Source of the DNA: Cohnella silvisoli
GTDB taxonomy: Bacteria > Bacillota > Bacilli > Paenibacillales > Paenibacillaceae
Direction: 5' to 3'
Length of the DNA: 64,000 nt
Assembly (NCBI RefSeq): GCF_021190915.1
Contig: NZ_JAIOAP010000005.1
Location: 330,578 to 394,577 of the forward strand
Made by a program: the position numbers and the translations under genes. The notes beneath the pieces were generated by a model. The model saw only the letters and a program-made list of their open reading frames with translations. It was not told the origin of the DNA and searched no databases. Positions 43,980 through 54,180 of this stretch are shown here, one piece after another (position 1 is the first letter of the stretch; each line of letters opens with the position of its first letter).

Positions 43980-46544
43980 GTGGGAATGAGATCCAAGATT
44001 CAAATGATTCTAGCAGCAGGTCTGCTGCTCGGGTTAGTCACGTCCTCAACCGGCTATGCCGCGGGGAAGACGGCAACGCGCGAGCTGGTAATTACAGAGC
44101 TTGCAGGGACGGTACATATTAAATCCGCCGGCGGAGCGCTATTAAGGAACGCCTTCGTGGGAATGAAGCTTCGTCAAGGCGATTCCGTCCAAGTCGACGA
44201 AAAGTCGTTCGCGCAATTGACGGCAAGCGACAGTCACGATGTCGTCTCTCTGGGCTCGGATACTTCCGTTGTGTTGTCCGTTCTGAAAAATCAAGGGAAC
44301 GGGAAGCTGACGAAGCTTCAGATCGTCGCCGGATCGGTCTGGTCTAACGTCAACAAGCTCTCTAAGAACGATAGCTTCAAGCTCGTTACAGCTAATGCGG
44401 ATTTAACCGTTCGAGGAACCAAAGTGTTGACCAATGTCGACTCTGAAACAGGGGAAACTTATACTGCCGTAGCCGCCGGCATCGTGTCGGCCACTCCTAA
44501 TAGTAATAATAACAGTAACGAGAATAATCCTATTCTTATTGCGCCATCACAACAGCTCTCCTTGGATTCTCGGGATCAAGTCAGCGATCTTGAGACTAAA
44601 GTCAGCATCATTGATCCTAATGCACTCGTCTCCGGAACCTCTTCCGAAATCATTGAAGCTATTGTTAAGGATAAAGCCTCTATCGATCAGGAGAACGCAG
44701 AGTTCATCGCTAGCCAGAAGGACAAGATTGCCAAAGGTGCAGATACCGCTCTTAGCCGCGATGGCGCCACCTCCTCCTTATCGACTTCGGATCAAGATAC
44801 GCTAGATAAAGTCAGCAAGAACCTGGACAACCTGATCGGAAATGTCGTCAAAACAGCGGTTGATACGAACAAAGTGGACAAGGGGAAAATTGAAAAGACG
44901 ATTGAGGAAGTAAATCAGACTTCATCGAAGCCTCTCGATCTGAATAAAGTCACGCCACTTGACAAAACGGCGGGGGTCGACCCCGATCTTCAGAAAGCGA
45001 AGGATGCCGAGCTGAAAAAGCTGGAAGACGCGAAAAAGGCAGCGGATGCAGCCAAAAAGACAGCAGAATCCGCTGCGAAACAGAAGCTAGCGGATGCCTT
45101 GAAGAAGCTGGAAGACGAGAAAGCTCGAATTGCGAAAGAAAAAGAAGCTTTGGGATTAAATAAACCTTCAACGACAACACCAACAAATACGAGCACATCG
45201 AACAATTCTACGCCGCCGGCCCCGGCTAATGCTACCGAAATTACAGGGTTTACCGTCGCCAATGGCACCGTCGTTGGCGCAACTCGGATCTCGTATGCCG
45301 CCGGCACCAATAACAGTCTGCGCATTGTGAAGCAAGCGACCGCCTTTACGACTCCGAACGTAACATTCGATGCTCGGGATACCGGCGTCGCTTACGTTTC
45401 GGGAAACAATATCGCTAATGTATCCGCGGGCGACCATATCGGATTGTACGAGATCGTTAGCTCAACAGGCTTAGTCGTCAAATTCGTCGATATTACGGTG
45501 AGCGGAAATAACATTGCCGTTGCTCCCGGAGCGCTGACTCCTACTACGGATTACTCCCTACCCGAACAAGGTAGCGGATCGGGCAAAGCCAAATTCGCGA
45601 CTTTGGGGCAGTTACCTACCGGAGCAACGAAGTGGCAAATCATCGCTAGCGTCGCTCCGATCGCCACGCCCATAGCCGGATCTAGCTTCGGCGGAACGGA
45701 TTATTCCGCGGGAGTAGACATCGACATGAGCGGCGGAAAGCAATTTATCGCTTTGGCTGCTACCGATGCTTCGGGTAATGTCGTAAGATTCAAGCTCGTC
45801 GAGTATACCGCTCCTACCGAGACGCCGTCTGAACTTGTTTCATTGTATTTTCCAAAACATTATTCCGGTCCCGTAGGCGGAAGTCAATCGGATACGGCCA
45901 AGCTCTATGTAAGTCTCGCTAACCTTCCAACCGGAGCGACGAAGTATCAGATCCTAACAAGCACCAGTTCGATCGCTACCCCAGCTGTAGGGGCAACCTT
46001 CGGCGGAACCGATTATTCATCCGAACAAGACATCGATATTAGTAACGGTAAGCAACATATCGGGCTGGCCGCTACCGACGCGTCAGGCAAAGTCGTAGGC
46101 TTCGTGCTCACGTACTATACTTTACCTGTGGCACAGGATGCATTCTCTCTCTCGAATATAGGAGTTGGATCTCAAAATCAATTAACGATTTCATTCACTA
46201 GTCCTCTAGCAGAATCTATAACATCCAATACTACTCTTTCGAAGTTCTTATCATCGATCGTAGTGACCCCTGCTATGGGTGCTCCTACTTCCATAACTTT
46301 AAGCTCAAGCTCTATTGGTTGGGATACCTTAATGGGTTCCCCGAAACTCATTATTACGATTCCCGGCACTACCTTGAACCCCGGAGATGTCGTACGGGTT
46401 ACCTTTAATTCAGGGGTGCTTGGAGGCATTACTCAAACCGTTTGCGAGACTACCGTCGGTTCAGGATCAGGATCGGGAGTACCGGGAGGACCGGGAGGAT
46501 CATTTCCGGATCCAGGACTAGGAGGAGGAGTTCCCCACCCATGA
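43980..46544 (+). CDS. Secreted FecR-domain surface protein with coiled coil and repeats
   Basis: The protein has about 854 residues, with a signal peptide ending GYAAG near residue 28. A FecR domain (about 38-160) has GDSVQVDEKSFAQLTASDS and FKLVTANADLTVRGTK. A linker and an Ala/Lys/Glu coiled coil (KAKDAELKKLEDAKKAAD and following) span about 345-405. Then come two copies of a unit of about 100 residues sharing LPTGATK(W/Y)QI, FGGTDYS and LAATDASG. A Gly/Pro tail ends the chain. GTG 43980 has AAGGAG upstream. FecR usually regulates sigma factors or sits in wall proteins; no sigma gene is adjacent, so it is probably a structural surface protein. It overlaps the NHL gene by four bases. Confidence 0.8.
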   Translation: MGMRSKIQMILAAGLLLGLVTSSTGYAAGKTATRELVITELAGTVHIKSAGGALLRNAFVGMKLRQGDSVQVDEKSFAQLTASDSHDVVSLGSDTSVVLSVLKNQGNGKLTKLQIVAGSVWSNVNKLSKNDSFKLVTANADLTVRGTKVLTNVDSETGETYTAVAAGIVSATPNSNNNSNENNPILIAPSQQLSLDSRDQVSDLETKVSIIDPNALVSGTSSEIIEAIVKDKASIDQENAEFIASQKDKIAKGADTALSRDGATSSLSTSDQDTLDKVSKNLDNLIGNVVKTAVDTNKVDKGKIEKTIEEVNQTSSKPLDLNKVTPLDKTAGVDPDLQKAKDAELKKLEDAKKAADAAKKTAESAAKQKLADALKKLEDEKARIAKEKEALGLNKPSTTTPTNTSTSNNSTPPAPANATEITGFTVANGTVVGATRISYAAGTNNSLRIVKQATAFTTPNVTFDARDTGVAYVSGNNIANVSAGDHIGLYEIVSSTGLVVKFVDITVSGNNIAVAPGALTPTTDYSLPEQGSGSGKAKFATLGQLPTGATKWQIIASVAPIATPIAGSSFGGTDYSAGVDIDMSGGKQFIALAATDASGNVVRFKLVEYTAPTETPSELVSLYFPKHYSGPVGGSQSDTAKLYVSLANLPTGATKYQILTSTSSIATPAVGATFGGTDYSSEQDIDISNGKQHIGLAATDASGKVVGFVLTYYTLPVAQDAFSLSNIGVGSQNQLTISFTSPLAESITSNTTLSKFLSSIVVTPAMGAPTSITLSSSSIGWDTLMGSPKLIITIPGTTLNPGDVVRVTFNSGVLGGITQTVCETTVGSGSGSGVPGGPGGSFPDPGLGGGVPHP

Positions 46545-48028
46545 CCAATCTCAAAAAACCATTAATAGCCGCATTAGCCATTGCACTAATCGGCGGCACG
46601 ACGACCAACGCGGCAGGGATTTCTTCGGACTCCCTGCACGCGCAAGCTTCCCCATACCGTGCACTTAGCAGCATTAGCACCTTTGCGGGAACCGGTCAAT
46701 TCGATGATTTGAACGGAGCAGCGGCGACCTCCTCGTTCCGCGCTCCGGGCAGTATCCTCGCCTTGCCGGACGGAACGATCCTAATTTCGGATTCGGGCAA
46801 TCAATCGATTAAGCAGCTTGCTAACGGCGTAACGAAAGACATCGCCGGTGTCTACGTAGACAAGGATCGCTTGGGACTTCCCGTCGGCGGTCTGCTCGAC
46901 GGCCAAGGCGACGAGTCGTTCTTCAACCATCCGAACGGCATCGCGGCCGACGACCAAGGCAACATCTACGTTGCCGATACCGACAATCACGCGATTCGCC
47001 TCATCGACAAGCAAGGCAATGTTAAGACTCTTGCCGGTAACGGCGTTGAAGGCAACGACGATGGAGTAGGCCGCGCAGCCAAGTTCCACTCCCCTTCGGA
47101 CGTAGCGGTAGCCAAGGATGGCACCGTTTATGTAGCCGACACCTTGAATAACAGCATTCGCGCCATCGCCAAGGACGGAACGGTAAGCACATTGAATGCC
47201 GCTTCGACTCGCAAAGCGAAATCCTCTCCAGACGCCACCGTTGTCGTTGGAGACTTCCAAGACGGCGCTCTTAAGGATGCGAAGTTCAACGAGCCCTCGG
47301 CTCTCGCCCTGGATTCCAAGGGCAACCTATACGTCAGCGACTCAGGTAACCAAAGCATTAGGTACATTGATTTGACCCTAGGAACCGTAACTACGGTTGC
47401 CGGCATCGCCGCATCCTCGTCCACTGGCTCCTTATATGATGCGGATCCTCTGTATGCTCAAGGGGGCTATGCCGACGGCGCCGCCGCCAAAGCCCAGTTC
47501 AACCATCCAACGGGAATCGTCGCCACCGATGAAGGCGGATTGGTCATCGCCGATAGCCTGAATCATTCCATCCGTTACTTGTACCACGGGATCGTGACTA
47601 CGTTAGCCGGAGATGCGAATCAGAATTCCGGATCGGCCAATGGGATCGAGAAGAATGCCCAGTTCAATAATCCGACCGACGTCGCATTAACGGCCGACGG
47701 CCGAATCCTCGTTGCCGACTTGCTCAACAACGAGATTCGAATTCTGCGGTTCGCTAAGCTGCCTGTCGGATTGCCGGCCAACGGTAAGCTGAGCATCAGC
47801 TTGGACGGAGCTTTGGTGAAAGTCGATACTGTGCTTATCCAAGGCACCACGCTCATCACGACCGACAACGCTTTGAAGGTGCTGGGAATTACGCTTCCGA
47901 AGGTTATCCAAATCACGAAAGGCAAGGACAAGAAGAATTACGTCTCCCTTCGCGCCGCAGCAGAACAAGCCGGTCTCGACGTGGAATGGGACAAGGCGCA
48001 TAACCACATCCTTCTTCGACATCAATAA
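46541..48028 (+). CDS. Secreted NHL-repeat beta-propeller with copper amine oxidase N-like C domain
   Basis: The protein has 495 residues. A signal peptide ends TTNAAG near residue 24. Five or six NHL repeats follow, each with patterns like FNHPNGIAADDQGNIYVADTDNHAIRLID. The C-terminal ~80 residues (GKLSISLDGALVKVDTVLIQ, then YVSLRAAAEQAGLDVEWD) match the stalk-like copper amine oxidase N-terminal domain common in Paenibacillus wall proteins. ATGA overlaps the stop of the FecR protein, and GGAGGAGGAG lies upstream, so the two are translated together. Confidence 0.88.
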   Translation: MTNLKKPLIAALAIALIGGTTTNAAGISSDSLHAQASPYRALSSISTFAGTGQFDDLNGAAATSSFRAPGSILALPDGTILISDSGNQSIKQLANGVTKDIAGVYVDKDRLGLPVGGLLDGQGDESFFNHPNGIAADDQGNIYVADTDNHAIRLIDKQGNVKTLAGNGVEGNDDGVGRAAKFHSPSDVAVAKDGTVYVADTLNNSIRAIAKDGTVSTLNAASTRKAKSSPDATVVVGDFQDGALKDAKFNEPSALALDSKGNLYVSDSGNQSIRYIDLTLGTVTTVAGIAASSSTGSLYDADPLYAQGGYADGAAAKAQFNHPTGIVATDEGGLVIADSLNHSIRYLYHGIVTTLAGDANQNSGSANGIEKNAQFNNPTDVALTADGRILVADLLNNEIRILRFAKLPVGLPANGKLSISLDGALVKVDTVLIQGTTLITTDNALKVLGITLPKVIQITKGKDKKNYVSLRAAAEQAGLDVEWDKAHNHILLRHQ

Positions 48029-48039
48029 GAATTACAACC

Positions 48040-48092
48040 AAAAAAGCCTGCGACTACGCCGTCCCTCGGGGAGGTAAGTCTCAGGCTTTTTT
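48040..48092 (+). terminator. Terminator of the FecR/NHL pair
   Basis: AAAAAAGCCTGcGACT and AGTCTCAGGCTTTTTT pair around a 22-base loop. Confidence 0.88.
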
Positions 48093-48117
48093 CAATACAG
48101 ACCCTTTCTACCAACCT

Positions 48118-48376
48118 TTACTTCGGAGTCCCCATGAACTCGTCGAGGTCGCGATCGGCTTTCGCTTGTTTGCACTCGTTGCAGGCGCAAACGCCGCACG
48201 ACTCGTACCGCTTCGTTCATGAATTCCTTCAGCATCTATCGGTGCCTCTGGAATATTTCACGCTGGCCTTCATCGATCGTGAAGATCATATGGCACTCGC
48301 CGTATATCATGACAGCCGGAAAGTGGCAGGGATTCTCGTAATACAGTAACGGCAAAAGGCTCGGTTTGGCGTCCAT
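48118..48376 (-). pseudogene. Cys-rich small-protein remnant
   Basis: The minus strand encodes MDAKPSLLPLLYYENP with GECHMIFTIDEGQ, then a TAG. A second piece, MLKEFMNEA, must shift frame to continue as YESCGVCACNECKQAKADRD and end EFMGTPK. The C-x2-C-x-C-x2-C pattern and natural codon use suggest a formerly coding stretch now broken by a stop and a frameshift. The family is unknown. Confidence 0.35.
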
Positions 48377-48426
48377 TCTTATAGTGCAAAAAAGCGATGT
48401 TGCCGTCATGAACAATACTCATTAAT

Positions 48427-48473
48427 AATTAAAACGAGAACCACAGCATAGGGCCGTGGTTCTCGTTTTAATT
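48427..48473. terminator. Bidirectional-looking hairpin
   Basis: Perfect 18-base arms 48427-48444 and 48456-48473 carry A/T runs at both ends. It lies at the end of an AT-rich minus-strand remnant. Confidence 0.75.
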
Positions 48474-48648
48474 ATTTACTTTTTTCATAATCATATTCTT
48501 TTGAGAGTTCCCATTCTATGTTGTTGTCCGTCTTGACTTGTTTTATTTCTGCTACGTGTAATCCCCCATTTAGCCGCTGCCAAATAATTTTTACTTTTTT
48601 CTTATACCTTATCTGTTGAATGTACGGAAGTAACGTAAGGCATGCTGG
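48472..48648 (-). pseudogene. AT-rich coding remnant, C-terminal part only
   Basis: The minus-strand frame reads KKVKIIWQRLNGGLHVAEI, continues with IEWELSKEYDYEKSK and stops right at the hairpin. No start codon with a ribosome binding site exists before an upstream stop. Composition is AT-rich like the left edge of the window, suggesting a foreign fragment. Confidence 0.3.
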
Positions 48649-48665
48649 CTAATACTGGGTTACTA

Positions 48666-48745
48666 ACTGTTTCTTAAACCGTAGTCCTCTAGGGGCCGCC
48701 ACCACATGCAAGTTTACAGAACCGTGCTATTGTGCGGTTCTTTTT
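48666..48745 (+). repeat. Third, truncated tRNA-Arg remnant plus its terminator
   Basis: 48666-48701 keeps the anticodon arm half (TTTCTTAAACCG) and the 3' acceptor end GGGGCCGCCA of tRNA-Arg, with the T arm deleted. 48719-48745 repeats the GAACCG/CGGTTC hairpin with a T-run found after the intact tRNA. Together they show duplication of the 43442-43562 segment followed by decay. Confidence 0.6.
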
Positions 48746-48761
48746 GGTACCCATCTCCAAC

Positions 48762-48806
48762 AAAAAAGCCTTCAAGATACTCAAGAATCAAGTAACTTGA
48801 AGACTT
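48762..48806 (-). terminator. Terminator of the cysJ-cysI unit
   Basis: AGTCTTCAAG and CTTGAAGGC pair around a mostly paired middle. Six T follow on the minus strand, six bases after the cysI stop. Confidence 0.85.
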
Positions 48807-48811
48807 TTGCA

Positions 48812-50536
48812 TTACGAATGAAAATCCAATCCCGAATGAACTTCTTTGACATAGCCAGTACGAATGACAAAATCGCCGAAGTGCTCGCCTTGCTGCCGTT
48901 CTTTCGAATATTGAGTAACAATGGGCTGCAGCGACTCCAGAATCTCCGCTTCGCCGATGTTTTCCTTATACAGCTTGTTGAGTCGATTTCCGGCAAAACC
49001 GCCTCCCAAATACATGTTGTATTTGCCGGGCGCCTTGCCAATGAACGCAATTTCCGCCAACGCTGGACGTGCGCATCCATTCGGACAGCCGGTCATGCGA
49101 ATGACAATCTCCTCGTCGCGCAAGCCGGCTTCCGTAAGCATCGGCTCGATCTTATCAAGCAGCGTAGGAAGATAACGTTCCGATTCGGCCATCGCAAGCC
49201 CACAAGTTGGGAAAGCTACGCAGGCCATGGAGCTTCTCCGCAATGCTGAATGATGGATTCCATCGGTGAGCCCATACTTGTCAGCCAATTCCTCAATCTT
49301 TTTCTTCTTCTGACTGCTTACGTTGCCGATGATTAAGTTCTGGTTCGGCGTGAGCCGGAAATCCCCATTATGCACCTTAGCGATTTCCCGAAGCCCCGTC
49401 ATCAGAGGGTAATTGTCTTCGTCTTTAATTCGGCCGTTTTGGATAAAAAGGGTGTAATGCCACTTTCCATTGCTCCCCTTCACCCAGCCATAGCGATCCC
49501 CGTTATGGTCGAAATGGTAAGGACGTGCTTCCTCAAGCTTCCAACCTAGACGATTGCTTAGCTCATCGATGAACCATTCAATGCCGCGGTCATCGATCGT
49601 ATACTTGAAACGCGCATGCTTCCGGACCGAACGATCGCCGTAATCCCGCTGAATCGTGACCGTCTTCTCCGCTACGTCGATAAGCTGTTCGAGGGAACAG
49701 AACCCGATCACTTGACCCACCTGGGGATATGTTTTCGTATCGCCATGCGTCATTCCCATCCCGCCGCCTACCGAGACATTAAAGCCCTTTAAGCGTCCTT
49801 CTTCGATAATGGCAATGAACCCAAGATCCTGGGAAAATACATCAACATCGTTAGAAGGGGGGATGGCCATTCCAATCTTGAACTTACGCGGTAAATAGAC
49901 CGGCCCATAAATCGGCTCTTGTTCTACCCCGCTATCCAGGCTGTCCACCACTTTCTCGCCATCAAGCCAGATCTCGTGATAGGCTTTGGTATGGGGATCA
50001 AGGTGTTGACTGACGCGGCTGGCCCACTCGTACACTTCGGAATGAACTTCCGATTGATACGGATTCGGGTTACACATGACGTTGCGATTCACGTCGCCGC
50101 AAGCGGCAAGGGTGCTTAGCAATGAATCGTTCACTTCTCGAATCGTCTGCTTCAAGTTCCACTTGATTACGCCATGCAGCTGGAAGGACTGACGGGTTGT
50201 CAGACGAATCGTTCCGCTTCCGTATTTCTGTGCGACGCGGTCCATCATCAGCCATTGCTCCGGTGTAACAACCCCGCCAGCCGCACGTACACGCAGCATG
50301 AACTGATAAGCCGGCTCCAGCTTCTGCTTTTTCCGTTCATTACGCAAGTCCCGATCATCCTGCATGTAACTGCCATGGAATTTCATCAGTCGATTATCAT
50401 CTTCGGGTATGGAACCCGTGATTACGTCTTTAAGCGTTTCTGCAAGGCTCCCCCGCAGGTAATTGGTTCGTTTCTTGATTTGCTCTACATCGCTGTGCGG
50501 CGCACTATTCGACGACAGTAAATGATTTTCTGACAT
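48812..50536 (-). CDS. cysI: Sulfite reductase hemoprotein beta subunit
   Basis: The protein has 574 residues. Two ferredoxin-like repeats and the siroheme/4Fe-4S ligands are seen as [11 protein letters not shown] and [10 protein letters not shown], giving the Cys-x5-Cys...Cys-x3-Cys set. [12 protein letters not shown] and the [11 protein letters not shown] repeat are standard. It reduces sulfite to sulfide with electrons from CysJ. ATG 50536 has GAGAGGAG upstream. It follows cysJ by 37 bases. Confidence 0.95.
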   Translation of the reverse strand: MSENHLLSSNSAPHSDVEQIKKRTNYLRGSLAETLKDVITGSIPEDDNRLMKFHGSYMQDDRDLRNERKKQKLEPAYQFMLRVRAAGGVVTPEQWLMMDRVAQKYGSGTIRLTTRQSFQLHGVIKWNLKQTIREVNDSLLSTLAACGDVNRNVMCNPNPYQSEVHSEVYEWASRVSQHLDPHTKAYHEIWLDGEKVVDSLDSGVEQEPIYGPVYLPRKFKIGMAIPPSNDVDVFSQDLGFIAIIEEGRLKGFNVSVGGGMGMTHGDTKTYPQVGQVIGFCSLEQLIDVAEKTVTIQRDYGDRSVRKHARFKYTIDDRGIEWFIDELSNRLGWKLEEARPYHFDHNGDRYGWVKGSNGKWHYTLFIQNGRIKDEDNYPLMTGLREIAKVHNGDFRLTPNQNLIIGNVSSQKKKKIEELADKYGLTDGIHHSALRRSSMACVAFPTCGLAMAESERYLPTLLDKIEPMLTEAGLRDEEIVIRMTGCPNGCARPALAEIAFIGKAPGKYNMYLGGGFAGNRLNKLYKENIGEAEILESLQPIVTQYSKERQQGEHFGDFVIRTGYVKEVHSGLDFHS

Positions 50537-50573
50537 TTGGCTTTTCTCCTCTCGCAACCATTGGGATCCGGAT

Positions 50574-52400
50574 CTAGTAAACGTCCCGCTGATAACGTTT
50601 GTGCTGTTGCATACGGGTCAAGTATTCCGCAGCTTCCTCCGGGCTCAAAGAGCCTTCTTGTTGAAGGATCGTTAACAGGGCTGCGTGGACGTCATGTGCC
50701 ATCTTTTTCTCGTCGCCGCAGACATATACAACGGCCCCCTCTTGCAGCCATTTGTAGAACTCCCCGCTCTTCTCAAGCATCCGATGCTGTACGTATACCT
50801 TCTTATCGGTATCGCGGGAGAACGCGACATCCATACGTGTAAGCACGCCATCCTTAAGCCAATGCTGCCATTCAATCTGATAAAGGAAGTCTGTGGAGAA
50901 GTGCTGATCGCCATAAAATAACCACGTTTTCCCTTTCGCTCCGATCTCTTCTCTTTCTCCTAAGAAGGCCCTGAACGGAGCGACGCCCGTACCCGGTCCA
51001 ATCATTATGATAGGCGTGTCCTGATTCTCCGGAAGCTTGAAGTTCGAGTTCTGTTGGATGTAAACCGGTAACTTTTCACCCAACTGCACACGCTCTGCGA
51101 GCTGAACGGAACAAACGCCGTAGCGGTCTCTTCCATGGGCTTCGTATCGTACCGTGCGGACCGTGACGTGCACCTCATCCGGAAATGCTTTCGAGCTGCT
51201 TGCGATCGAATACAAGCGAGCAGGTATTTTCCGAAGGATCGTTACGAAATCGCCAGCGGACACGCCCTTAAGGGAGTAATCTTGCACCAAATCCAATAAA
51301 TCTCGCTCGTCCATATACGTCCTAAGCTCTTGTTCGCGTCCCGATTCAAGAAGCTCTTTCAGCCCATTACCTGAAGCAAAATTCGCCGCTTGCGTCAGCA
51401 ACGGTTTCGTCAGCACGGTAATCTCATAATGGCGTAGCAACGCCTCTCTCAATGGCAGCTTATCGCCATTCTTATTAATGGGGACGAGCTCATCCGCTCT
51501 CCAGCCCATCGCTTCGATTAACTCATCCACGAGACGAGGATTGTTCTCGGGATAAATGCCTACGCTGTCACCAGGTTCATACTGAAGGTTCGATCCCTCA
51601 AGAGATAGCTCGATATGGCGAGTTTCCCGATCCGATCCACGGCCGTTCAAATTCAAATTCTCAAGAACTTCGGCTTGAAACGGATTCGTCCTGGAGTATT
51701 CCGACTCCTTCTCACTCCGGGCATCCGCGCTGGCTCCACTCGCAATTGTGGAGGCTGTCGACATCTCGCTAAGTGAGCCTAGGACTTGGTTCATCCACTC
51801 CGCAGCAGGCTCGTCATAATCCACGTCGCAGTCAATACGCGGGGTAAGCCGCTTACCGCCCAGTTCTTCCAATCGCTTATCGAAATCTTTGCCTGTTTGG
51901 CAGTAAAACTCATAAGATGTATCTCCCAGTGCGAGCACGGAAAATCGCAGGCTCTCCAGTTGAGGGGCTCTCTTGCTGTGAAGGAACTCATAGAAAGGAA
52001 TGGCGTTATCCGGCGGCTCTCCTTCCCCATGAGTGCTTACCACGATAAGCAGGTTTTGGACATTCTTTAAGCCATTCGGTTTGAAGTCGCCCATCGAGGA
52101 GAGCGTTACATGAAAACCTTGCTCCTCCAGCTTCTTGGACATCTTCTTGGCCAACCCATGGCTGTTGCCGGTCTGCGATCCGAAGAGAATGGTTACTTCT
52201 TTGGAGGGAGCCGTTACATTCGTTGCCAACAAGGTCGCTTGCGGCGTAACACCGGACGTCACTGCACCTGTTGCTCCTTGAAGAGCTGTAAGATACCCGC
52301 TCAGCCAGATCCGTTGTGCATCCGTTAGATTAGGCAGAAGGCGATTAAGCAGTTCTACCTGCTCCTGATTAAAAGGACTGTTTGTAACTTGAAGTTCCAA
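50574..52400 (-). CDS. cysJ: Sulfite reductase flavoprotein alpha subunit
   Basis: The protein has about 608 residues. A flavodoxin-like FMN domain (about 65-200, with [15 protein letters not shown]) is followed by an FAD domain with RLYSIASS and a NADPH domain with [14 protein letters not shown] and a terminal [13 protein letters not shown] 52400 is favoured as start, since GGGGTGG lies about six bases upstream. An in-frame TTG and further codons upstream give a longer frame to 52433 without a site. Confidence 0.93.
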   Translation of the reverse strand: MELQVTNSPFNQEQVELLNRLLPNLTDAQRIWLSGYLTALQGATGAVTSGVTPQATLLATNVTAPSKEVTILFGSQTGNSHGLAKKMSKKLEEQGFHVTLSSMGDFKPNGLKNVQNLLIVVSTHGEGEPPDNAIPFYEFLHSKRAPQLESLRFSVLALGDTSYEFYCQTGKDFDKRLEELGGKRLTPRIDCDVDYDEPAAEWMNQVLGSLSEMSTASTIASGASADARSEKESEYSRTNPFQAEVLENLNLNGRGSDRETRHIELSLEGSNLQYEPGDSVGIYPENNPRLVDELIEAMGWRADELVPINKNGDKLPLREALLRHYEITVLTKPLLTQAANFASGNGLKELLESGREQELRTYMDERDLLDLVQDYSLKGVSAGDFVTILRKIPARLYSIASSSKAFPDEVHVTVRTVRYEAHGRDRYGVCSVQLAERVQLGEKLPVYIQQNSNFKLPENQDTPIIMIGPGTGVAPFRAFLGEREEIGAKGKTWLFYGDQHFSTDFLYQIEWQHWLKDGVLTRMDVAFSRDTDKKVYVQHRMLEKSGEFYKWLQEGAVVYVCGDEKKMAHDVHAALLTILQQEGSLSPEEAAEYLTRMQQHKRYQRDVY

Positions 52401-52550
52401 CAATATCCACCCCGCGTAGTCTATATTGAGCAAAATTCCTAGTATTCATGTCGCATTAATTCTATTCTCACTTAAACCTATCACTGCAGGCGGAACGGGT
52501 CAATTAGAATGATCTTATAGGATCCATCATTAAAACTGATAAAGGGAAAT

Positions 52551-52781
52551 TTATGTTGGTTGGCGAGCAGTAACGACGGGTTTAATACTTGAAGATGATA
52601 GTGGAAGTACCGCCAATATACGGTCTACGCTTAACGTTCGGAACCCTCGTTTATTTAAGTCGAACACTCGTGCCTTTCCATTACGAATTGCGAATAAATT
52701 AACGCGGCGCTGCGAGAATTTGCCGCTAGTATCCACATAAACAATCTCGACTAAACGGCCGATACAACTTTCAATGGTCAC
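52551..52781 (-). CDS. Stand-alone WYL-like small protein
   Basis: The protein has 76 residues. The pattern IGRLVEIVYVDTSGK, then ARVFDLNKRGFRTLSVDRI, follows the beta-strand plan of WYL ligand-binding domains, without a DNA-binding part. GTG 52781 has AAGGAGGGG upstream. Larger family members regulate DNA-damage or CRISPR/defence genes; here its role is unknown. Confidence 0.6.
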   Translation of the reverse strand: MTIESCIGRLVEIVYVDTSGKFSQRRVNLFAIRNGKARVFDLNKRGFRTLSVDRILAVLPLSSSSIKPVVTARQPT

Positions 52782-52849
52782 ACGAAACCCCTCCTTAATA
52801 GGAACATTTGTTCTTATTATACTCGAAAGGAACTTCAATATACAACGTG

Positions 52850-52878
52850 AAAAAACCCCCGCCATCGGCGAGGGTTTC
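52850..52878 (-). terminator. Terminator of the lipoprotein gene
   Basis: AAACCC..CGCC and GGCG..GGGTTT pair around ATC. A run of T follows on the minus strand. Confidence 0.88.
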
Positions 52879-52902
52879 ATTTACTTAGCTATTAAGCCCT
52901 GA

Positions 52903-54048
52903 TCAATTGCTTTCCGTGCTGTCCGTACCATCCGTACTGGTCGATCCATCCGTGCCATCCAAACCATCCATGCTTCGGCCGAACATGCCGCCCAATTTCT
53001 CTTCCAGCTGATCCATTGGAATCACGTCCGCGCCCTTCGGCTCGCCGATTTCAAACTTCACTTCGCTATTGATACCGGTAATCTGGGAAACAACTTTAAT
53101 CCCCATGCTTCCGGTCAAATCAGCAGATTCAATCGCCGCTTTAATTGTCGCGTCCGTATAAACCGGATACTCTTTCTTGTCGAAACCGATATTCGATTTG
53201 ATTTCAAGCGATTTAAGCTCTTTTTTCATTTCTGCTAAGCCATCTGCAACTTCTCCGCTTTTCACATCGCTGAGCGCTTTCTTGGCGTCATCAAGGTCCT
53301 GCTGTTTCAATTGCAACAGATTGCGGTAATCTTCATTCTTGGAAAGAAGATCGATGATTTCCGGAGCGATCTTGTCGATAACCGTATTGACGAACGGTTC
53401 GATTTGAGATTTGTCCATGTGGAATTGTACGACTTGATTCACATCGACATCGGCAGGCAAGCCTGCGTCTTTTACTTTAATCTCGGTCATGTAATCTTTT
53501 TCCTCAACGTTCTTAAACACGATCGCGAGAACATCGTTAATCAGTTTCTGCGATTTGCCTACGTCCATGCTAGGCAAGGTTTGACCGGATTCCTCGGCGA
53601 GTTTCTTCAAGTCGAGTTCGACGAATTTACCTACTACGTCTTCTGGGATCGGCAGCATCGGAATGTTCGGGATTTTCACCCAAACCTTCTCGCCTGTCAT
53701 CACGATAGGAACGTTGAAAGTAACCGCAAGATCGCCCTTCAGAGCAAGCTGCAGGTTAATTTCCATCAGCAATGGATCGGCGCGATAAGCACCCGTCCAC
53801 GACAGCTCCGCGCTTTTCAACGTATTGATTACGGCTGCCGCTTCATTAGCGCTCATGTCTTCTTGAGGGAAGTTGATATCCTCGAACTTCATGTTTCCTT
53901 TGAAGTTGTAGGATTTCATCTCCGCGGATTTCGACATGGATGATTGAAGCGCTTCTTTAGGCGATTTATCTTTAGTACAGCCGCTAAGCACGATCGCTAC
54001 CGTCAATAGAATAGATAAGACCACGAAACCTAATTTACTTTTGAACAA
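52903..54048 (-). CDS. Lipoprotein of unknown function
   Basis: The protein has about 381 residues. The signal ends IVLSGC, with lipobox Cys near residue 24. The body is a long beta-rich fold similar to LppX/LolA-like lipoproteins (SYNFKGNMKFEDI, VWVKIPNIP) that may bind lipid. A helical middle (about 235-285) and a Gly/Asp/Thr/Ser tail finish it. TTG 54048 has GGAAGGGG upstream; the TTG at 54057 is too close to it. Confidence 0.75.
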   Translation of the reverse strand: MFKSKLGFVVLSILLTVAIVLSGCTKDKSPKEALQSSMSKSAEMKSYNFKGNMKFEDINFPQEDMSANEAAAVINTLKSAELSWTGAYRADPLLMEINLQLALKGDLAVTFNVPIVMTGEKVWVKIPNIPMLPIPEDVVGKFVELDLKKLAEESGQTLPSMDVGKSQKLINDVLAIVFKNVEEKDYMTEIKVKDAGLPADVDVNQVVQFHMDKSQIEPFVNTVIDKIAPEIIDLLSKNEDYRNLLQLKQQDLDDAKKALSDVKSGEVADGLAEMKKELKSLEIKSNIGFDKKEYPVYTDATIKAAIESADLTGSMGIKVVSQITGINSEVKFEIGEPKGADVIPMDQLEEKLGGMFGRSMDGLDGTDGSTSTDGTDSTESN

Positions 54049-54180
54049 GATGAACAAACCCCTTCCAAATAATCAAATAAACAAAAATCAAGCAAAGTTC
54101 ATTGTATCTCAATTCCGCATCCGCGAAAAGACTTTCTTTGTTAAAATTATGTTAAATTCCGTAAAAACCCGTAACTGCTG

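Noticed and set aside
48134..48349. A 71-codon plus-strand ORF
   Set aside because: The minus strand over the same bases looks more like former coding sequence, and the plus frame has no ribosome binding site.
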